Positions 34,252-44,967 are shown, numbered from the stretch's first letter. The stretch: 64,000 nucleotides of DNA from Siminovitchia thermophila (GCF_016909185.1 NZ_JAFBFH010000003.1:62001-126000), one strand, 5' to 3'. Notes: generated by a model not told the origin, from the sequence alone. Made by a program: numbers and translations.

Positions 34252-34379
34252 TAGCGTAGTCAACATATGTAGACTCCTTCGGGAATAGCTCGAGCTGAAG
34301 ATCCCGCAGGAAAGCGATCTTTGCTTTCCGAGGAAGCTGAAGCCGTGCCCGCGGAAAGCGAAATATTTGACGTAGCGAT
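34252..34379. repeat. Second type of dispersed intergenic repeat
   Basis: Contains GACTCCTTCGGGAATAGC, GAGCTGAAGATCCCGCAGG and GAAGCCGTGCCCGCGGAAAG, the signature of a GC-rich element that I recall from many Bacillus genomes. Its ends (GTCAACATAT and ATATTTGAC) are roughly inverted. Only one copy is in this window. Confidence 0.55.
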
Positions 34380-34403
34380 GATAGAGATTTTTTAACACAA
34401 ATA

Positions 34404-34434
34404 AACCGAACAATTATAAATGAATTGTTCGGCT
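34404..34434 (-). terminator. Terminator after ribT
   Basis: CCGAACAATT/AATTGTTCGG stem with a T-rich tail on the minus strand. Confidence 0.7.
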
Positions 34435-34453
34435 TTTGCTATTTCGTATTTGC

Positions 34454-34955
<502 letters not shown>

Positions 34956-35074
34956 GAACGGACACTCCTACCTTCATCATACTCATAAATATGGATAACG
35001 GCATAAGAATCAACAAAGTTCATTGTAGCGGCTTTTTCCATTTATCGCAAACTTTTACCTATTGAGGGAATCAT

Positions 35075-36394
35075 TTAGATCGTCGTTTTTTCGCTATAAG
35101 GAATATCCAACCGGACAAGATCGTCATAAGTCTCACGCTTTATAATCAAGCGGCTTGTTCCGTTTTCAACAAACACGACGGGAGGTCTTGGAATACGATT
35201 ATAGTTGCTAGCCATCGAATAACAGTACGCACCGGTACAGAATACCGCCAATAAATCATTTGTTTCCGTTTCTGGGAGCGGCAAATCCCAAATCAGCATG
35301 TCTCCCGTTTCACAGCATTTGCCTGCAATGGACACGACCTCTTTTGGTTTTTCGTCCGCACGGTTTGCCATAATGGCATCATATTTGGCGCCATAAAGTG
35401 CCGGCCTGATATTGTCGTTCATCCCGCCATCAACAGCCACATATTTTCGAATGTCAGGAACTTCCTTGCGGGAGCCGATTGAATAAAGTGTTGTTCCAGC
35501 ATCTCCAACGAGGGAACGTCCCGGCTCAATCCAAATTTCCGGCATTGGCAGTGCCAATCTCTTCGTTTCCCGTTTAACCTCCAGAATCATTTCTTCCACA
35601 TACTGTTCAGGTGGCAACGGTTTATCCTCATCCGTATAACGAATCCCAAAGCCGCCGCCAAGATTGAGAACTTCGGGAGTAAACTGGTATATGTCTTTCC
35701 ATTCATTAACTTTTCCTAAAATTTTCCTTGCCGCCAATAAAAATCCTGTTGTTTCAAAAATTTGTGAACCGATGTGGCAATGGAAACCGAGCAAATTGAG
35801 GAATTTGCTTTCCAACGCTAGGGCCACAGCGGTTTCAGACTGCCCATTTTGTAAATCGAATCCGAATTTCGAATCTTCTTGCCCTGTTGAAATATAGTCA
35901 TGCGTATGGGCTTCAATTCCCGGTGTAACCCGCAACAAAATATTTACCTTCTGGTTTTTCAGTTGGCAAAGATGATGAAGCATATGAAGTTCATGGAAGT
36001 TGTCAACGACAATGCAGCCGATCTGATGGTCAAGCGCCATTTTCAGTTCTTCTTCACTTTTGTTATTCCCGTGAAAATGAATTTTTTCGGCCGGAAAATT
36101 CGCGACGATCGCTGTATATAGTTCACCGCCCGAAACAACATCCAGTGACAGGCCCTCTTCATGAACGAGCTGCAGCATGGCTACCGATGAGAAGGCTTTG
36201 CTTGCGTATGCTACTTGGTGTTTTACGCCCAATTTTTCAAACATATATTGAAAAGCTCTGGCCCTTTTTCTAATTAAAGCAACGTCGTACACATATAATG
36301 GCGTACCATATTTTTCTGCAAGCTTTACGGTATCGCAACCACCGATTTCCAGATGCCCTTTACGATTGATCGTGGCCGTTCCACTTAATTGCAT
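35075..36394 (-). CDS. lysA: Diaminopimelate decarboxylase LysA
   Basis: 439-residue PLP enzyme, the last step of lysine biosynthesis (meso-diaminopimelate to lysine). PLP-binding Lys66 lies in VAYASKAF; other signatures are HFHGNNKS, the phosphate-binding GGGFGIRY, EPGRSLVG and the substrate-site CETGDML. GGGGGG precedes the ATG. It follows spoVAF as in B. subtilis, separated by a hairpin. Confidence 0.96.
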   Translation of the reverse strand: MQLSGTATINRKGHLEIGGCDTVKLAEKYGTPLYVYDVALIRKRARAFQYMFEKLGVKHQVAYASKAFSSVAMLQLVHEEGLSLDVVSGGELYTAIVANFPAEKIHFHGNNKSEEELKMALDHQIGCIVVDNFHELHMLHHLCQLKNQKVNILLRVTPGIEAHTHDYISTGQEDSKFGFDLQNGQSETAVALALESKFLNLLGFHCHIGSQIFETTGFLLAARKILGKVNEWKDIYQFTPEVLNLGGGFGIRYTDEDKPLPPEQYVEEMILEVKRETKRLALPMPEIWIEPGRSLVGDAGTTLYSIGSRKEVPDIRKYVAVDGGMNDNIRPALYGAKYDAIMANRADEKPKEVVSIAGKCCETGDMLIWDLPLPETETNDLLAVFCTGAYCYSMASNYNRIPRPPVVFVENGTSRLIIKRETYDDLVRLDIPYSEKTTI

Positions 36395-36429
36395 GATGTC
36401 TTCCCCCCACTAGTGCATGTATAAGAACA

Positions 36430-36457
36430 AAGCAATCGGTACTATTTCCGATTGCTT
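36430..36457 (-). terminator. Hairpin between spoVAF and lysA
   Basis: AAGCAATCGG/CCGATTGCTT stem with only a weak T tail on the minus strand. Confidence 0.55.
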
Positions 36458-36527
36458 CTCAAGTCAAACATTGACTTATATACTATAAGTAAGCATTACT
36501 TTACCATAATATAGAGCATACTGCAAT

Positions 36528-38024
36528 TTATTTTTCGGATTCGCCCGGCCTTTGCCGCACCCTGTTTCTCGGTCGAACAATGCTTGGTCGCAATAAGCTT
36601 CCGGGTACTGGACGCCGCATGAAAATTTGGAAGAGAGCGATGGGATTAAAAGGCAAAATCGGCCATAAATAAGGAGCATTTAAAGGTCGCAACGATATTA
36701 AAAAAAGTAAATAAATGGTCACCCCCACGATAAATCCGGGTGCTTTGAAAATTGCCACGCAAATGAGCAATAGCATCCGGAAAATTTTATTGGCGACGCT
36801 CAATTCATAGCTGGGAGTAGAAAATGTCCCTATGGCGGCTATGGATACATATAAGATGACTTCAGAATGAAATAAACCAACATCTACGGCAATTTGCCCA
36901 ATCAGAACGGCCGCAATTAACCCCATGGCGGTGGATAATGGTGTCGGGGTATGGATGGCCGCAATTCGCAAAAACTCAATCCCGAGATCGGCAATGAGGA
37001 TTTGAATGATCAGAGGTATATCAGACTCCTTGTTCGGCCCAATATAAGCCAGTTTTTCCGGCAACAAGGACGGTTCCATGGCATATAAAAACCATAGTGG
37101 CAGCAAAAAAATGGATACCCATATGCCAAGAAACCTCGTCCACCTGACAAATGTCCCCACAGCCGGCGATTGCCGGTACTCTTCTGCATGCTGCATATGA
37201 TGAATAAATGTCGCAGGCGCAATCATCACACTTGGAGATGTATCAATGAAAATCAGGACATGCCCCTCCAGTAAATGAATGGAACCGACATCTGCCCTTT
37301 CCGTATAGCGGACGAGTGGGTAGGGATTATAACCCTGTTTCAGCAGAAACTCTTCAACCGTTTTGTCCGCCATCGATATTCCGTCAATATGAATGTTATT
37401 CAATTCCTTTTTCACTGTATCAACAAGCTGGGGATTCGCGACTCCGTCTATATACCCGATCGCAACATCTGTTTTGGATCTTTCCCCCACTTTAATCATC
37501 TCAAAACGGAGCCTTTCATCACGGATTCTCCTGCGGGTCAATGCCGTGTTAACGATCATATTTTCTACATAACCATCTCTTGATCCCCGTACTACTTTTT
37601 CCGTGTCAGGCTCCTCCGGCTCCCTTCCCGGATAGCTCCGAACATCTACAATCATCGCTTGTTTTTCGCCTTCAATGACAATCCCGACCAACCCTGACAG
37701 TACTTGATCCACCAATTCATCAAACGTTTTTACATGTTCGACAGATTCGTGGACAAGCCGGTTTTCAATGATTTCTGGCAAGCTTTCGGACGGTTTTTCC
37801 TTCTCATTCAAATTAACGAGCTCTTTTAATAATTCAACGATAAATTGAGTGTCACACAGCCCATTGACATAATAGATATGGATTTCGCTTTTTAATATAA
37901 CGAGTTTTCTGTGTCCAATGTCGAAGCTTGTTCCCAGACCCACCCTGTCTTTAAAGTACTGTTCCAATCGTTTCAAATCAGCCGGAATTTCTCTAAATCG
38001 CTTTTCTGCTTTATTTTCACCCAT
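36528..38024 (-). CDS. spoVAF: Spore germination-related protein SpoVAF
   Basis: 498-residue membrane protein of the GerABKA (germinant receptor A subunit) family. A large N-terminal soluble region with the NTALTRRRIRDERL motif precedes about five C-terminal helices including APGFIVGVTIYLL. In B. subtilis SpoVAF is the last product of the spoVA operon and modulates germination. ATG 38024 has AAGGAG upstream. Here it follows spoVAB directly, since AC, AD and AE genes are missing. Confidence 0.92.
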   Translation of the reverse strand: MGENKAEKRFREIPADLKRLEQYFKDRVGLGTSFDIGHRKLVILKSEIHIYYVNGLCDTQFIVELLKELVNLNEKEKPSESLPEIIENRLVHESVEHVKTFDELVDQVLSGLVGIVIEGEKQAMIVDVRSYPGREPEEPDTEKVVRGSRDGYVENMIVNTALTRRRIRDERLRFEMIKVGERSKTDVAIGYIDGVANPQLVDTVKKELNNIHIDGISMADKTVEEFLLKQGYNPYPLVRYTERADVGSIHLLEGHVLIFIDTSPSVMIAPATFIHHMQHAEEYRQSPAVGTFVRWTRFLGIWVSIFLLPLWFLYAMEPSLLPEKLAYIGPNKESDIPLIIQILIADLGIEFLRIAAIHTPTPLSTAMGLIAAVLIGQIAVDVGLFHSEVILYVSIAAIGTFSTPSYELSVANKIFRMLLLICVAIFKAPGFIVGVTIYLLFLISLRPLNAPYLWPILPFNPIALFQIFMRRPVPGSLLRPSIVRPRNRVRQRPGESEK

Positions 38025-38049
38025 ACAATAAGCTCCTTTTTTAACTCGA

Positions 38050-38478
38050 TTATTCAAACTCTACAAAATAGAGCCATTGAAACAAAGAGCCTGCCATTTT
38101 ACCAAAGACAAGGGCCATTAATAATAAGATCAACTTTCCTTTCATGCCGATCCGTTTTGACAAGATCGGCAAAACATTTAAGACTTCCGTAAGTGCGGCA
38201 GCAAGCATTCCAATAAACAATCCATTCGCCAAGCCGACTGGAATTAACAGGCTTGAATACAGCTTGATAGACCCGTTTCGCAAGTCGAACAAAGAGGAGA
38301 CGACCACACTGATAATGACTGCCCATTCATAAGCCTGTATTTGGTGTCCTGTCTTTGTCAGTTGGGTTAACCTCGGAATAATCCCCAGCACGGTTAAAAA
38401 AGCAACAAAACCAATTCCCACGGCAAGCCCGCCAGCCAGGCCGACAAAAATGGTGCATAAAGCACTAACGATCGTCAA
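38050..38478 (-). CDS. spoVAB: Stage V sporulation protein SpoVAB
   Basis: 142-residue membrane protein with four to five helices. GLAGGLAVGIGFVAFLTVLG and LTEVLNVLPILSKRIGMKGK match the SpoVAB family. TTG 38478 aligns with the B. subtilis start; an ATG nine codons upstream is possible but has no clear ribosome site. It overlaps spoVAA by 14 bases. The role in the DPA channel is not well understood even in B. subtilis. Confidence 0.9.
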   Translation of the reverse strand: MTIVSALCTIFVGLAGGLAVGIGFVAFLTVLGIIPRLTQLTKTGHQIQAYEWAVIISVVVSSLFDLRNGSIKLYSSLLIPVGLANGLFIGMLAAALTEVLNVLPILSKRIGMKGKLILLLMALVFGKMAGSLFQWLYFVEFE

Positions 38479-39085
38479 TCCGCTCTGCACTTTCTTTCTT
38501 TTCATGAACGATTACGTACTTGTCCAAATCTTGCTGATAGTTAAACATTTCGATTTCCAGCGGGCTCGGCTCCTCATTAAGTCTCTTTTTGAATAAATGA
38601 TTAAAAAAGAGGATCATTCCTACTCCCAGTCCAATTGAATAGGGAACCTGCAGTAAATACGGTCTGTCATTTTCTATTCCGGTCAACATCCAATACAGCT
38701 TTTGATGAATCTCCTGCATGCTTGTTTCTTCATGGAAGTTCATAATGGTAAGTCCCGAACCGACAAACAAAAGCAGCCAAACAACGATGAATAAAAGAAA
38801 GTTGGCTGTCTTTGACTTTTGTACAAATTCGACAATCGTTTCCTCGGGTCCGACTGTTTGAATATTACTCTGTGGAAAGTGGCCGCCGATCTTTTCAATA
38901 ATCATTAAAGCGTCAATCACAACAAATTTGCCTTCCCTATCTGTTTTCACATACAACTCCAGCGCATACAGCGCTTTCAGCATCTGTTCCGGAGCAATGA
39001 TGTTGGCAATATCGTAAAGCCTGATGGGCCGTTCCTCTACCATTTCCACTCGGTGCTTCATTTGAATGTATATCGTATCCTCCAT
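38465..39085 (-). CDS. spoVAA: Stage V sporulation protein SpoVAA
   Basis: 206-residue protein, the same length as in B. subtilis: an N-terminal soluble domain (about 1-95) and two helices (about 100-120 and 150-170) with charged ends. ATG 39085 follows GGGAAGTGG; an ATG eleven codons upstream has no ribosome site. It starts the forespore spoVA operon, directly downstream of sigF as in B. subtilis. Confidence 0.9.
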   Translation of the reverse strand: MEDTIYIQMKHRVEMVEERPIRLYDIANIIAPEQMLKALYALELYVKTDREGKFVVIDALMIIEKIGGHFPQSNIQTVGPEETIVEFVQKSKTANFLLFIVVWLLLFVGSGLTIMNFHEETSMQEIHQKLYWMLTGIENDRPYLLQVPYSIGLGVGMILFFNHLFKKRLNEEPSPLEIEMFNYQQDLDKYVIVHEKKESAERIDDR

Positions 39086-39164
39086 TTTCCCACTTCCCGA
39101 AACTGCATATTGTGTCATTTATTATCTGCAAAACTGACATGTTCATGCATTTGAAGTGAACAAT

Positions 39165-39206
39165 AAAAAAAGAGCGCATGGATTACGTCGGCTCCATACG
39201 CTCTTT
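39165..39206 (-). terminator. Terminator after sigF
   Basis: AAAGAGCG-ATGGA / TCCAT-CGCTCTTT stem overlapping the sigF stop with a run of seven T residues on the minus strand. It separates the spoIIA and spoVA operons. Confidence 0.8.
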
Positions 39207-39944
39207 CATTTGCTCCAATATTTTTTTTTCAAGACGGGAAACTTGCACTTGCGAAATGTCCAATCGTTTGGCCACTTCTGATTGGGTTTGGTCCTTATAG
39301 TATCTTAAATAGACAATCAGCCGTTCTCGTTCATCCAGGCCTCGAATCGCTTCCTCAAGAGCAATTTTATCGAACCACTTATGATCAGCCTGGTCAGACA
39401 GCTGGTCCATCAGTGTAATGGGGTCGCCGTCGTTTTCATAAACGGTTTCATGGATAGAGGCGGGAGATCGTCCGGCGTCTTGCGCCATGATGATATCTTC
39501 GACCGTTACACCGAGATGATCTGCGATTTCGGATACGGTTGCGACTTTTCCATTTTTCTTGGCAAGCTCATCTTTCGTTTTTCTGATCTTATTGCTTAAT
39601 TCTTTTAATGACCTGCTTACCTTCACTGTCCCGTCATCGCGAATAAAGCGCTGAATTTCCCCGATAATCATTGGAACAGCATACGTTGAAAATTTCACAT
39701 CATAAGAAAGGTCGAATTTGTCAACTGATTTTAAAAGCCCGATGCTGCCAATCTGAAATAAATCATCCGGTTCATACCCTCGATTTAGAAAGCGTTGGAC
39801 GACTGACCATACAAGCCGCATGTTTTTTTCAACAAGCAACTCTCTCGCTTCTTGGTCGCCAGCCTGGCTTCTTTTAATATATTCTTTTACTTCCTCGTCA
39901 GTTAAAAAAGGGGCATTTGCATTTTTTTTAAGCTCCACATCCAT
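39183..39944 (-). CDS. sigF: RNA polymerase sigma-F factor
   Basis: 253-residue forespore-specific sigma factor. Regions 2 (NMRLVWSVVQRFLNRGYEPDDLFQIG), 3 and 4 (DERERLIVYLRYYKDQTQSEVAKRL) are intact. It is held inactive by SpoIIAB until SpoIIAA is dephosphorylated in the forespore. Start 13 bases after spoIIAB, in the tricistronic spoIIA unit. Confidence 0.97.
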   Translation of the reverse strand: MDVELKKNANAPFLTDEEVKEYIKRSQAGDQEARELLVEKNMRLVWSVVQRFLNRGYEPDDLFQIGSIGLLKSVDKFDLSYDVKFSTYAVPMIIGEIQRFIRDDGTVKVSRSLKELSNKIRKTKDELAKKNGKVATVSEIADHLGVTVEDIIMAQDAGRSPASIHETVYENDGDPITLMDQLSDQADHKWFDKIALEEAIRGLDERERLIVYLRYYKDQTQSEVAKRLDISQVQVSRLEKKILEQMKERMEPT

Positions 39945-39956
39945 AGGCGCGGCTCC

Positions 39957-40397
39957 TTAGTTGCATAACGCTTTATTTTTCGTTACATACTTGATTAAGC
40001 GAATGGTTGTGCCTGTACCAGGGTGTGATTCAATTTCCAGGTGATCCACAAAATTCTCCATGATGGTAAATCCCATTCCGGATCTTTCCATTTCCGGCTT
40101 CGTTGTAAACAATGGCTGTCTGGCTTCATCAATGTCTCGAATGCCGACACCGTTATCCCGTATGACCAAATCCACCTTTCCATCCTCTATGGCTGCCGAA
40201 ATATAAACAATTCCCGCCGGGTTTTGTTCGTAGCCATGGATGATGGCATTTGTAACAGCCTCTGACACGACTGTCTTGATCTCCGTCAATTCATCCATTG
40301 TCGGATCCAGTTGAGCAATAAAGGCGGCGACAGTCACTCTCGCAAATGATTCATTTTGGCTTAGTGCACTAAACTGAATTTTCATCTCGTTCCTCAT
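39957..40397 (-). CDS. spoIIAB: Anti-sigma-F factor and kinase SpoIIAB
   Basis: 146-residue GHKL-type protein kinase that binds sigma-F and phosphorylates SpoIIAA. N-box [12 protein letters not shown] and G-boxes DNGVGI and SGMGFTIME are present. The protein is close to B. subtilis SpoIIAB over the full length, ending in the same KALCN. Two bases separate it from spoIIAA. Confidence 0.97.
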   Translation of the reverse strand: MRNEMKIQFSALSQNESFARVTVAAFIAQLDPTMDELTEIKTVVSEAVTNAIIHGYEQNPAGIVYISAAIEDGKVDLVIRDNGVGIRDIDEARQPLFTTKPEMERSGMGFTIMENFVDHLEIESHPGTGTTIRLIKYVTKNKALCN

Positions 40398-40399
40398 TG

Positions 40400-40750
40400 T
40401 TAAGCAACCCCCAATCTTTCAAGTGCAAATTGCTCTGAAGATTCAAAACGGACAATTTTAAAAAGACCGGACAATTCAAACAATCTCTTTACCGGTGGAG
40501 AAATAGAGCAAACAACCATTTCTCCTTTTTTTAATTTGATTTGCTTATATCGGCCCAGGATGACCCCAAGCCCTGAACTATCCATAAAAGTAAGCTTTTC
40601 GAGGTTTAAAACGAGATGTAAGATGTCATTCTTTTCCATTTCCATACTGATTTTTTCTCGCAGCATTTCCGCGGTGTGATGATCCAGCTCCCCGGATAGA
40701 CGAATGCACAAGACGTCTTGTTTTACTTCCATTTCCATTGTCAAACCCAC
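40400..40750 (-). CDS. spoIIAA: Anti-anti-sigma factor SpoIIAA
   Basis: 116-residue STAS-domain protein. The phosphorylation site DSSG carries Ser58, as in B. subtilis. Unphosphorylated SpoIIAA frees sigma-F from SpoIIAB. Start GTG 40750 has AAGGAGG 9 bases upstream and gives the usual length. dacF lies 110 bases upstream without a terminator, so late co-transcription is likely. Confidence 0.97.
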   Translation of the reverse strand: MGLTMEMEVKQDVLCIRLSGELDHHTAEMLREKISMEMEKNDILHLVLNLEKLTFMDSSGLGVILGRYKQIKLKKGEMVVCSISPPVKRLFELSGLFKIVRFESSEQFALERLGVA

Positions 40751-40859
40751 TATGCACAGCCTCCTTAAATGTCAATAGTGAGTCAATTCTACCTTTATGT
40801 TCCGGATTCCTTCCTCGTGACAAAACTAGAAGTAATTCGCTAAAGTATCTCAAATATCG

Positions 40860-42026
40860 TTATTTTGATTGTGTAAATAATCCGAAAGACCGTTTATATA
40901 ACTGCCACCAATTTGCTTTTTCCACGTTTTTTTCAGCGACAAGCGGAGCGGACAGCAATTGCTTTCCGTTTTTTTCAATAATGATTTCTCCGACTTCGTC
41001 ACCTTTTCTTAATGGAGCCTTGAGGTTTTTATGCAGTTTTACTTTCGTTTGAAAATCTTTAGCTTCCTCATCTTTTTTCGTCAAAATGGAAATGGGTTCT
41101 GCGGTTTTGGCATTGACTTCCTTCAACGAACCTTTGCTGATTTTTGCTTTTCCAAGCACTTCATCCTTTGGATAAAGGGAGTGGGAAGCATATTGTGAAA
41201 AAGCATAGTCAAGCATTTTTGTAATCTGGGTATTTCTGCTTTTGGATGTCGGTGCTCCAAATACGACAGCAATGACACGCATCCCGTCTTTTTTCGCAGT
41301 GGCTGTAAGGCAATACTTCGCGTCGCTCGTAAAGCCGGTTTTTAATCCGTCCACACCGGGATAAAAGCGGACGAGTTTATTCGTATTGACAAGCCAGAAT
41401 TTTTTATCTGTATCCTCCCGTAAATACGATTCATACAACTTCGTAAAATCTGTGATTTCTTCATGCTTTAACAATTCTTTTGCCATGATGGCCATGTCAT
41501 GTGCGGTGCTGTAATGATCTTTCGCTGTCAATCCTGTCGTATTTTGAAATTTGGTATCTTTCAACCCCAATTCCGCTGCGCGCTTGTTCATTTTCTCTAC
41601 GAAAGCTTCTTCACTTCCCGCTATTCGTTCGGCAAGTGCAACAGAGGCATCATTTGCGGAGGCAATGGCGACACCGAGTAACAGCTCCTTGACTGTCATC
41701 TCTTCACCAGCCTCAAGAAAGATTTGTGATCCCCCCATAGATGCAGCATACTCGCTCGTCCTGATTTTTTCGTCAAGCTTGAGCTGTCCGCTGTCAAGCG
41801 CCTCCATGACTAACAGCATCGTCATCACCTTTGTCATTGATGCGGGCGGCAGTTTTTCTCTGCTATTTTTCTCATATAAAACAGCTCCTGTATCACGCTC
41901 AATTAAAATGGCTGATTTCGAATCATCCGAGAGTTCAGTTTTTTTCTCTTCTGCCGATACGGGCTTGAATATAAAAGCTGTGGCGAGTAGCAATAAAGAT
42001 AAGAATAAAACGGCGAACCTCTTCAT
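40860..42026 (-). CDS. dacF: Sporulation D-Ala-D-Ala carboxypeptidase DacF
   Basis: 388-residue penicillin-binding protein made in the forespore. A signal peptide (about 1-25) precedes active-site motifs SMTK (near 62-65), SAN (near 122-124) and KTG (near 226-228), and a PBP5-type C-terminal domain follows. It regulates cortex crosslinking together with DacB. ATG 42026 follows GGAGGGG. In B. subtilis pupG lies between drm and dacF; it is absent here. Confidence 0.95.
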   Translation of the reverse strand: MKRFAVLFLSLLLLATAFIFKPVSAEEKKTELSDDSKSAILIERDTGAVLYEKNSREKLPPASMTKVMTMLLVMEALDSGQLKLDEKIRTSEYAASMGGSQIFLEAGEEMTVKELLLGVAIASANDASVALAERIAGSEEAFVEKMNKRAAELGLKDTKFQNTTGLTAKDHYSTAHDMAIMAKELLKHEEITDFTKLYESYLREDTDKKFWLVNTNKLVRFYPGVDGLKTGFTSDAKYCLTATAKKDGMRVIAVVFGAPTSKSRNTQITKMLDYAFSQYASHSLYPKDEVLGKAKISKGSLKEVNAKTAEPISILTKKDEEAKDFQTKVKLHKNLKAPLRKGDEVGEIIIEKNGKQLLSAPLVAEKNVEKANWWQLYKRSFGLFTQSK

Positions 42027-42397
42027 CCTAACCCCTCCAATTATTCTTTTAAAAACGGGAAAGTTTACCAACTATCCCCATTCTCTCCTGGAAGAGTTTT
42101 TTTATACGATGTTTTATAAAAAAGAATGAAGTATGCTTATCACCCGAGAAGCATTCAACTACTGGCATAGTGCACAGACTACTGTATGAGGTACAGGGTT
42201 CCCTGGCTTACCTTTATTCCCGAGATCTTGTTTAGGAAAATGAAACGATCTGGCGCTGTGAAGACTTCCATGATTGGAGGAAGAGAATCCAAAGGCCGAA
42301 AAATCCGCCAATTTATACAGCTACAGTCTCCGGTCACGCTTTCACAACCCGGTGACCGGTTTTCCATCGTTCTGCCTGGAAGGACCGTATAAATAAA
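42027..42397. other. Intergenic stretch between dacF and drm; no supported gene
   Basis: About 370 bp with overlapping open frames of about 65 codons on both strands, none with a ribosome site or recognisable product. It stands where B. subtilis has pupG and may be what remains after its loss. The dacF promoter must lie near 42030-42120. Confidence 0.5.
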
Positions 42398-42434
42398 AAA
42401 TCAGGTGGAAGAGATAGGTTTTCTTCCACCTGAT
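42398..42434 (-). terminator. Terminator after drm
   Basis: CAGGTGGAAGA/TCTTCCACCTG stem followed by TTTTTTATTT on the minus strand. Confidence 0.85.
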
Positions 42435-42452
42435 GATAAGATCATTTCGTGA

Positions 42453-43640
42453 TTAGAGAGGGTCCTCGATTAACAAGTCTAAAAAACTGTCTCCGGCACC
42501 GGTCCATTTTAACCGGAAATTGGCGGCAACTGTTGCGCCGACATCAGCGAAAGATTTGCGGATTGGCAGTTCTCCCCCTCTTTTAAACCTTTTTGAATAC
42601 ACTAATAGCGGAACATATTCTCTTGTATGGTCGGTCCCATGATGTGTCGGGTCATTACCATGATCCGCTGTAATGATCAATAAATCATCGTCTTTTAATC
42701 TTTCAATGATTTCCGGAAGCCGTTCATCAAACTGTTCGAGCGCTTTTGCGTATCCTTGTGGATCACGTCTGTGTCCGTATTTGGCATCAAAGTCAACCAG
42801 ATTGATAAAGCTGATCCCGTTAAAGTCTCTTTGCATTGTTTGAATCAGCGTGTCGACCCCTTCCATGTTGGAAGTTGACCGGAATGACTCGGTTATTCCT
42901 TCCCCATCGTAAATATCATGTATTTTTCCAATGGCAATCACGTCGAATCCGGCATCACGCAAGTGATTCAAGACAGTTGGCTTGAACGGCTTTAAAGCAT
43001 AATCATGACGGTTGGCAGTTCTTTGAAAATGACCGGGTGCTCCAATAAAGGGCCGGGCAATCACACGCCCTACTTTAAACTCGTCCGCCAAAGTGATTTC
43101 TCGCGCCTTTTTACATATATCATACAACTCTTCAAGCGGGACCACCTCTTCATGGGCGGCAATTTGCAAAACAGAATCAGCCGATGTGTAAACGATCAAG
43201 GCCCCGGTTTTCATATGTTCCGGGCCAAGCCTTTCAATGATTTCCGTTCCGCTTGCCGGAATATTGCCGATAATGGACCTGCCTGACGCTTGCTCCAATT
43301 TGGTGATCAATAGCTCCGGAAATCCGTTAGGAAATACTTTAAACGGATGGCTCGTAATTAAGCCCATTAATTCCCAATGCCCTGTCATCGTATCCTTTCC
43401 CATCGAAGCTTCCCGCATTTTCGTATAGTAGGCAAGGGGCGGATCAGCCTTCTCAATTCCTTTGATTTCCTTTATATTGGAGAGGCCAAGCCTGCCCATG
43501 TTGGGCATATGTAAACCGTTCATATTTTCGGCGATATGTCCGAGCGTGTCTGCCCCCATATCTCCGAACTCTTTTGCATCCGGTGCTTCTCCTATCCCTA
43601 CAGAATCTAAAACAATAATATGAATTCTTTTATATGACAT
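42453..43640 (-). CDS. deoB: Phosphopentomutase DeoB (Drm)
   Basis: 395-residue metal-dependent enzyme interconverting (deoxy)ribose 1- and 5-phosphates in nucleoside salvage. Alkaline-phosphatase-fold motifs are present: [13 protein letters not shown] at the start, [11 protein letters not shown] with the catalytic Thr, and the C-terminal [18 protein letters not shown] metal site. It follows xerD by 95 bases. Its usual partner, purine nucleoside phosphorylase pupG, is not downstream. Confidence 0.96.
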   Translation of the reverse strand: MSYKRIHIIVLDSVGIGEAPDAKEFGDMGADTLGHIAENMNGLHMPNMGRLGLSNIKEIKGIEKADPPLAYYTKMREASMGKDTMTGHWELMGLITSHPFKVFPNGFPELLITKLEQASGRSIIGNIPASGTEIIERLGPEHMKTGALIVYTSADSVLQIAAHEEVVPLEELYDICKKAREITLADEFKVGRVIARPFIGAPGHFQRTANRHDYALKPFKPTVLNHLRDAGFDVIAIGKIHDIYDGEGITESFRSTSNMEGVDTLIQTMQRDFNGISFINLVDFDAKYGHRRDPQGYAKALEQFDERLPEIIERLKDDDLLIITADHGNDPTHHGTDHTREYVPLLVYSKRFKRGGELPIRKSFADVGATVAANFRLKWTGAGDSFLDLLIEDPL

Positions 43641-43735
43641 TCCTTGGGCCTCCCTGAATTCAAATGTTGTATGTAACAGTATTATACCCGCTCAGGAACA
43701 TCAAAAAACCACTTTTGCCTATAGCATAAGCATAC

Positions 43736-44626
43736 TTAAGCGCGGGGGTGGTATTTTGCATACATATCTTTTAATCTCTTTTTTGATACATGTGTATAAA
43801 TTTGAGTAGTGGATATGTCCGCATGGCCAAGCATTTCTTGGACGGCCCTTAGATCGGCGCCGTTTTCCAGCAAGTGAGTGGCAAAGGAGTGCCTGAAAGT
43901 ATGCGGAGTGAGTTCTTTTTTGATGTTTGCCTCCGCGGCTATTTTTTTTACGTTTTTCCAAAATCCTTGCCTTGACATCCGTTTTCCATGATGGTTTAAA
44001 AATAAGGCGTTCGTTTTGTATTTTTTCCGCAACTTTGGTCTCGCGTTTCGCAAGTATGTTTCCACTGCCTCAATCGCGGCGGAACCGATCGGAATGATTC
44101 TTTCCTTATTGCCCTTCCCGACGCAGCGAACAAATCCAATCGTCAAATGAACATCATCCAAATCCAAGTTCAGCAGCTCGGTTACCCTTAAACCGGTTCC
44201 ATACAAAAGCTCCAGCATGGCCCGGTCACGCATGCCAAATACGGTTGTCGAATCCGGTGCTTCCAACATCGTTTGCACTTCAGTGATGGACAAAACCTTC
44301 GGCAGTACTTTCTCCTGCTGCGGCGATTCGATATGAATAGTAGGATCGCGCTCTGCAATCCGTTCTCGAAGCAAAAATTGATGGAAGGAGCGAATGGAGG
44401 CGATATGCCTTGCCAATGTTCGCGTTGATTTTCCTTCTCCCTTTAGTTGGCCCAGAAATTGGATAATATGCATTCTGGTAATATCATTATACTGTTTCAG
44501 CCTTAACACACTTTGAATATAATGAAGATAGCTTTCCAAATCACGTTCATAAGATTTTATCGTATTGTCTGCCAATCCCTTTTCTACAACCATAAAGTGG
44601 ATAAAATCTTGAAGTTCATCTTTCAT
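43736..44626 (-). CDS. xerD: Site-specific recombinase XerD (RipX)
   Basis: 296-residue tyrosine recombinase that with XerC resolves chromosome dimers at dif. The N-terminal SAM-like DNA-binding domain spans about 1-85. Catalytic residues are in [11 protein letters not shown] (Arg), [12 protein letters not shown] (His, Arg), [14 protein letters not shown] (His and the nucleophile Tyr near 277). Five bases separate it from yqzK. Confidence 0.96.
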   Translation of the reverse strand: MKDELQDFIHFMVVEKGLADNTIKSYERDLESYLHYIQSVLRLKQYNDITRMHIIQFLGQLKGEGKSTRTLARHIASIRSFHQFLLRERIAERDPTIHIESPQQEKVLPKVLSITEVQTMLEAPDSTTVFGMRDRAMLELLYGTGLRVTELLNLDLDDVHLTIGFVRCVGKGNKERIIPIGSAAIEAVETYLRNARPKLRKKYKTNALFLNHHGKRMSRQGFWKNVKKIAAEANIKKELTPHTFRHSFATHLLENGADLRAVQEMLGHADISTTQIYTHVSKKRLKDMYAKYHPRA

Positions 44627-44631
44627 GTTCC

Positions 44632-44859
44632 CTACTCCCCATTTAAGTAAAAAAGCATGAGACGGGAAAACCAGCTGTTTTTTTCTTCCCCGCCTTGCTG
44701 AATCACCTTGATGGCCGTTCCCTCCGGTTCGTCATAACGGCGGTAATTCTCATATTCCTGGCTTATCAAAATCATACCATAATAAAATAAAATCGTGCAC
44801 GCAGCAAATAATAAAAACACTCTAATGGTACTAAAGATCATCTTGAAAAAGTTCCCCAT
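44632..44859 (-). CDS. yqzK: DUF4227 membrane protein YqzK
   Basis: 75-residue protein with one N-terminal helix (about 10-32), then a charged tail ending in [13 protein letters not shown]. Size and place between fur and xerD match B. subtilis YqzK, of unknown function. It is probably co-transcribed with xerD. Confidence 0.88.
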   Translation of the reverse strand: MGNFFKMIFSTIRVFLLFAACTILFYYGMILISQEYENYRRYDEPEGTAIKVIQQGGEEKNSWFSRLMLFYLNGE

Positions 44860-44967
44860 TTGAAACCCAACCTTTATATCTTTTATTCAAATTATTCCGT
44901 ATTACCATGATATGCATATCTTGTCTCCATTTATACCTGCACGGTTGGGAAAAGCATCAATGGGCAA

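Noticed and set aside
42186-42392. 68-codon frame between dacF and drm
   Set aside because: No ribosome site, an equally long frame on the opposite strand, and no recognisable product.
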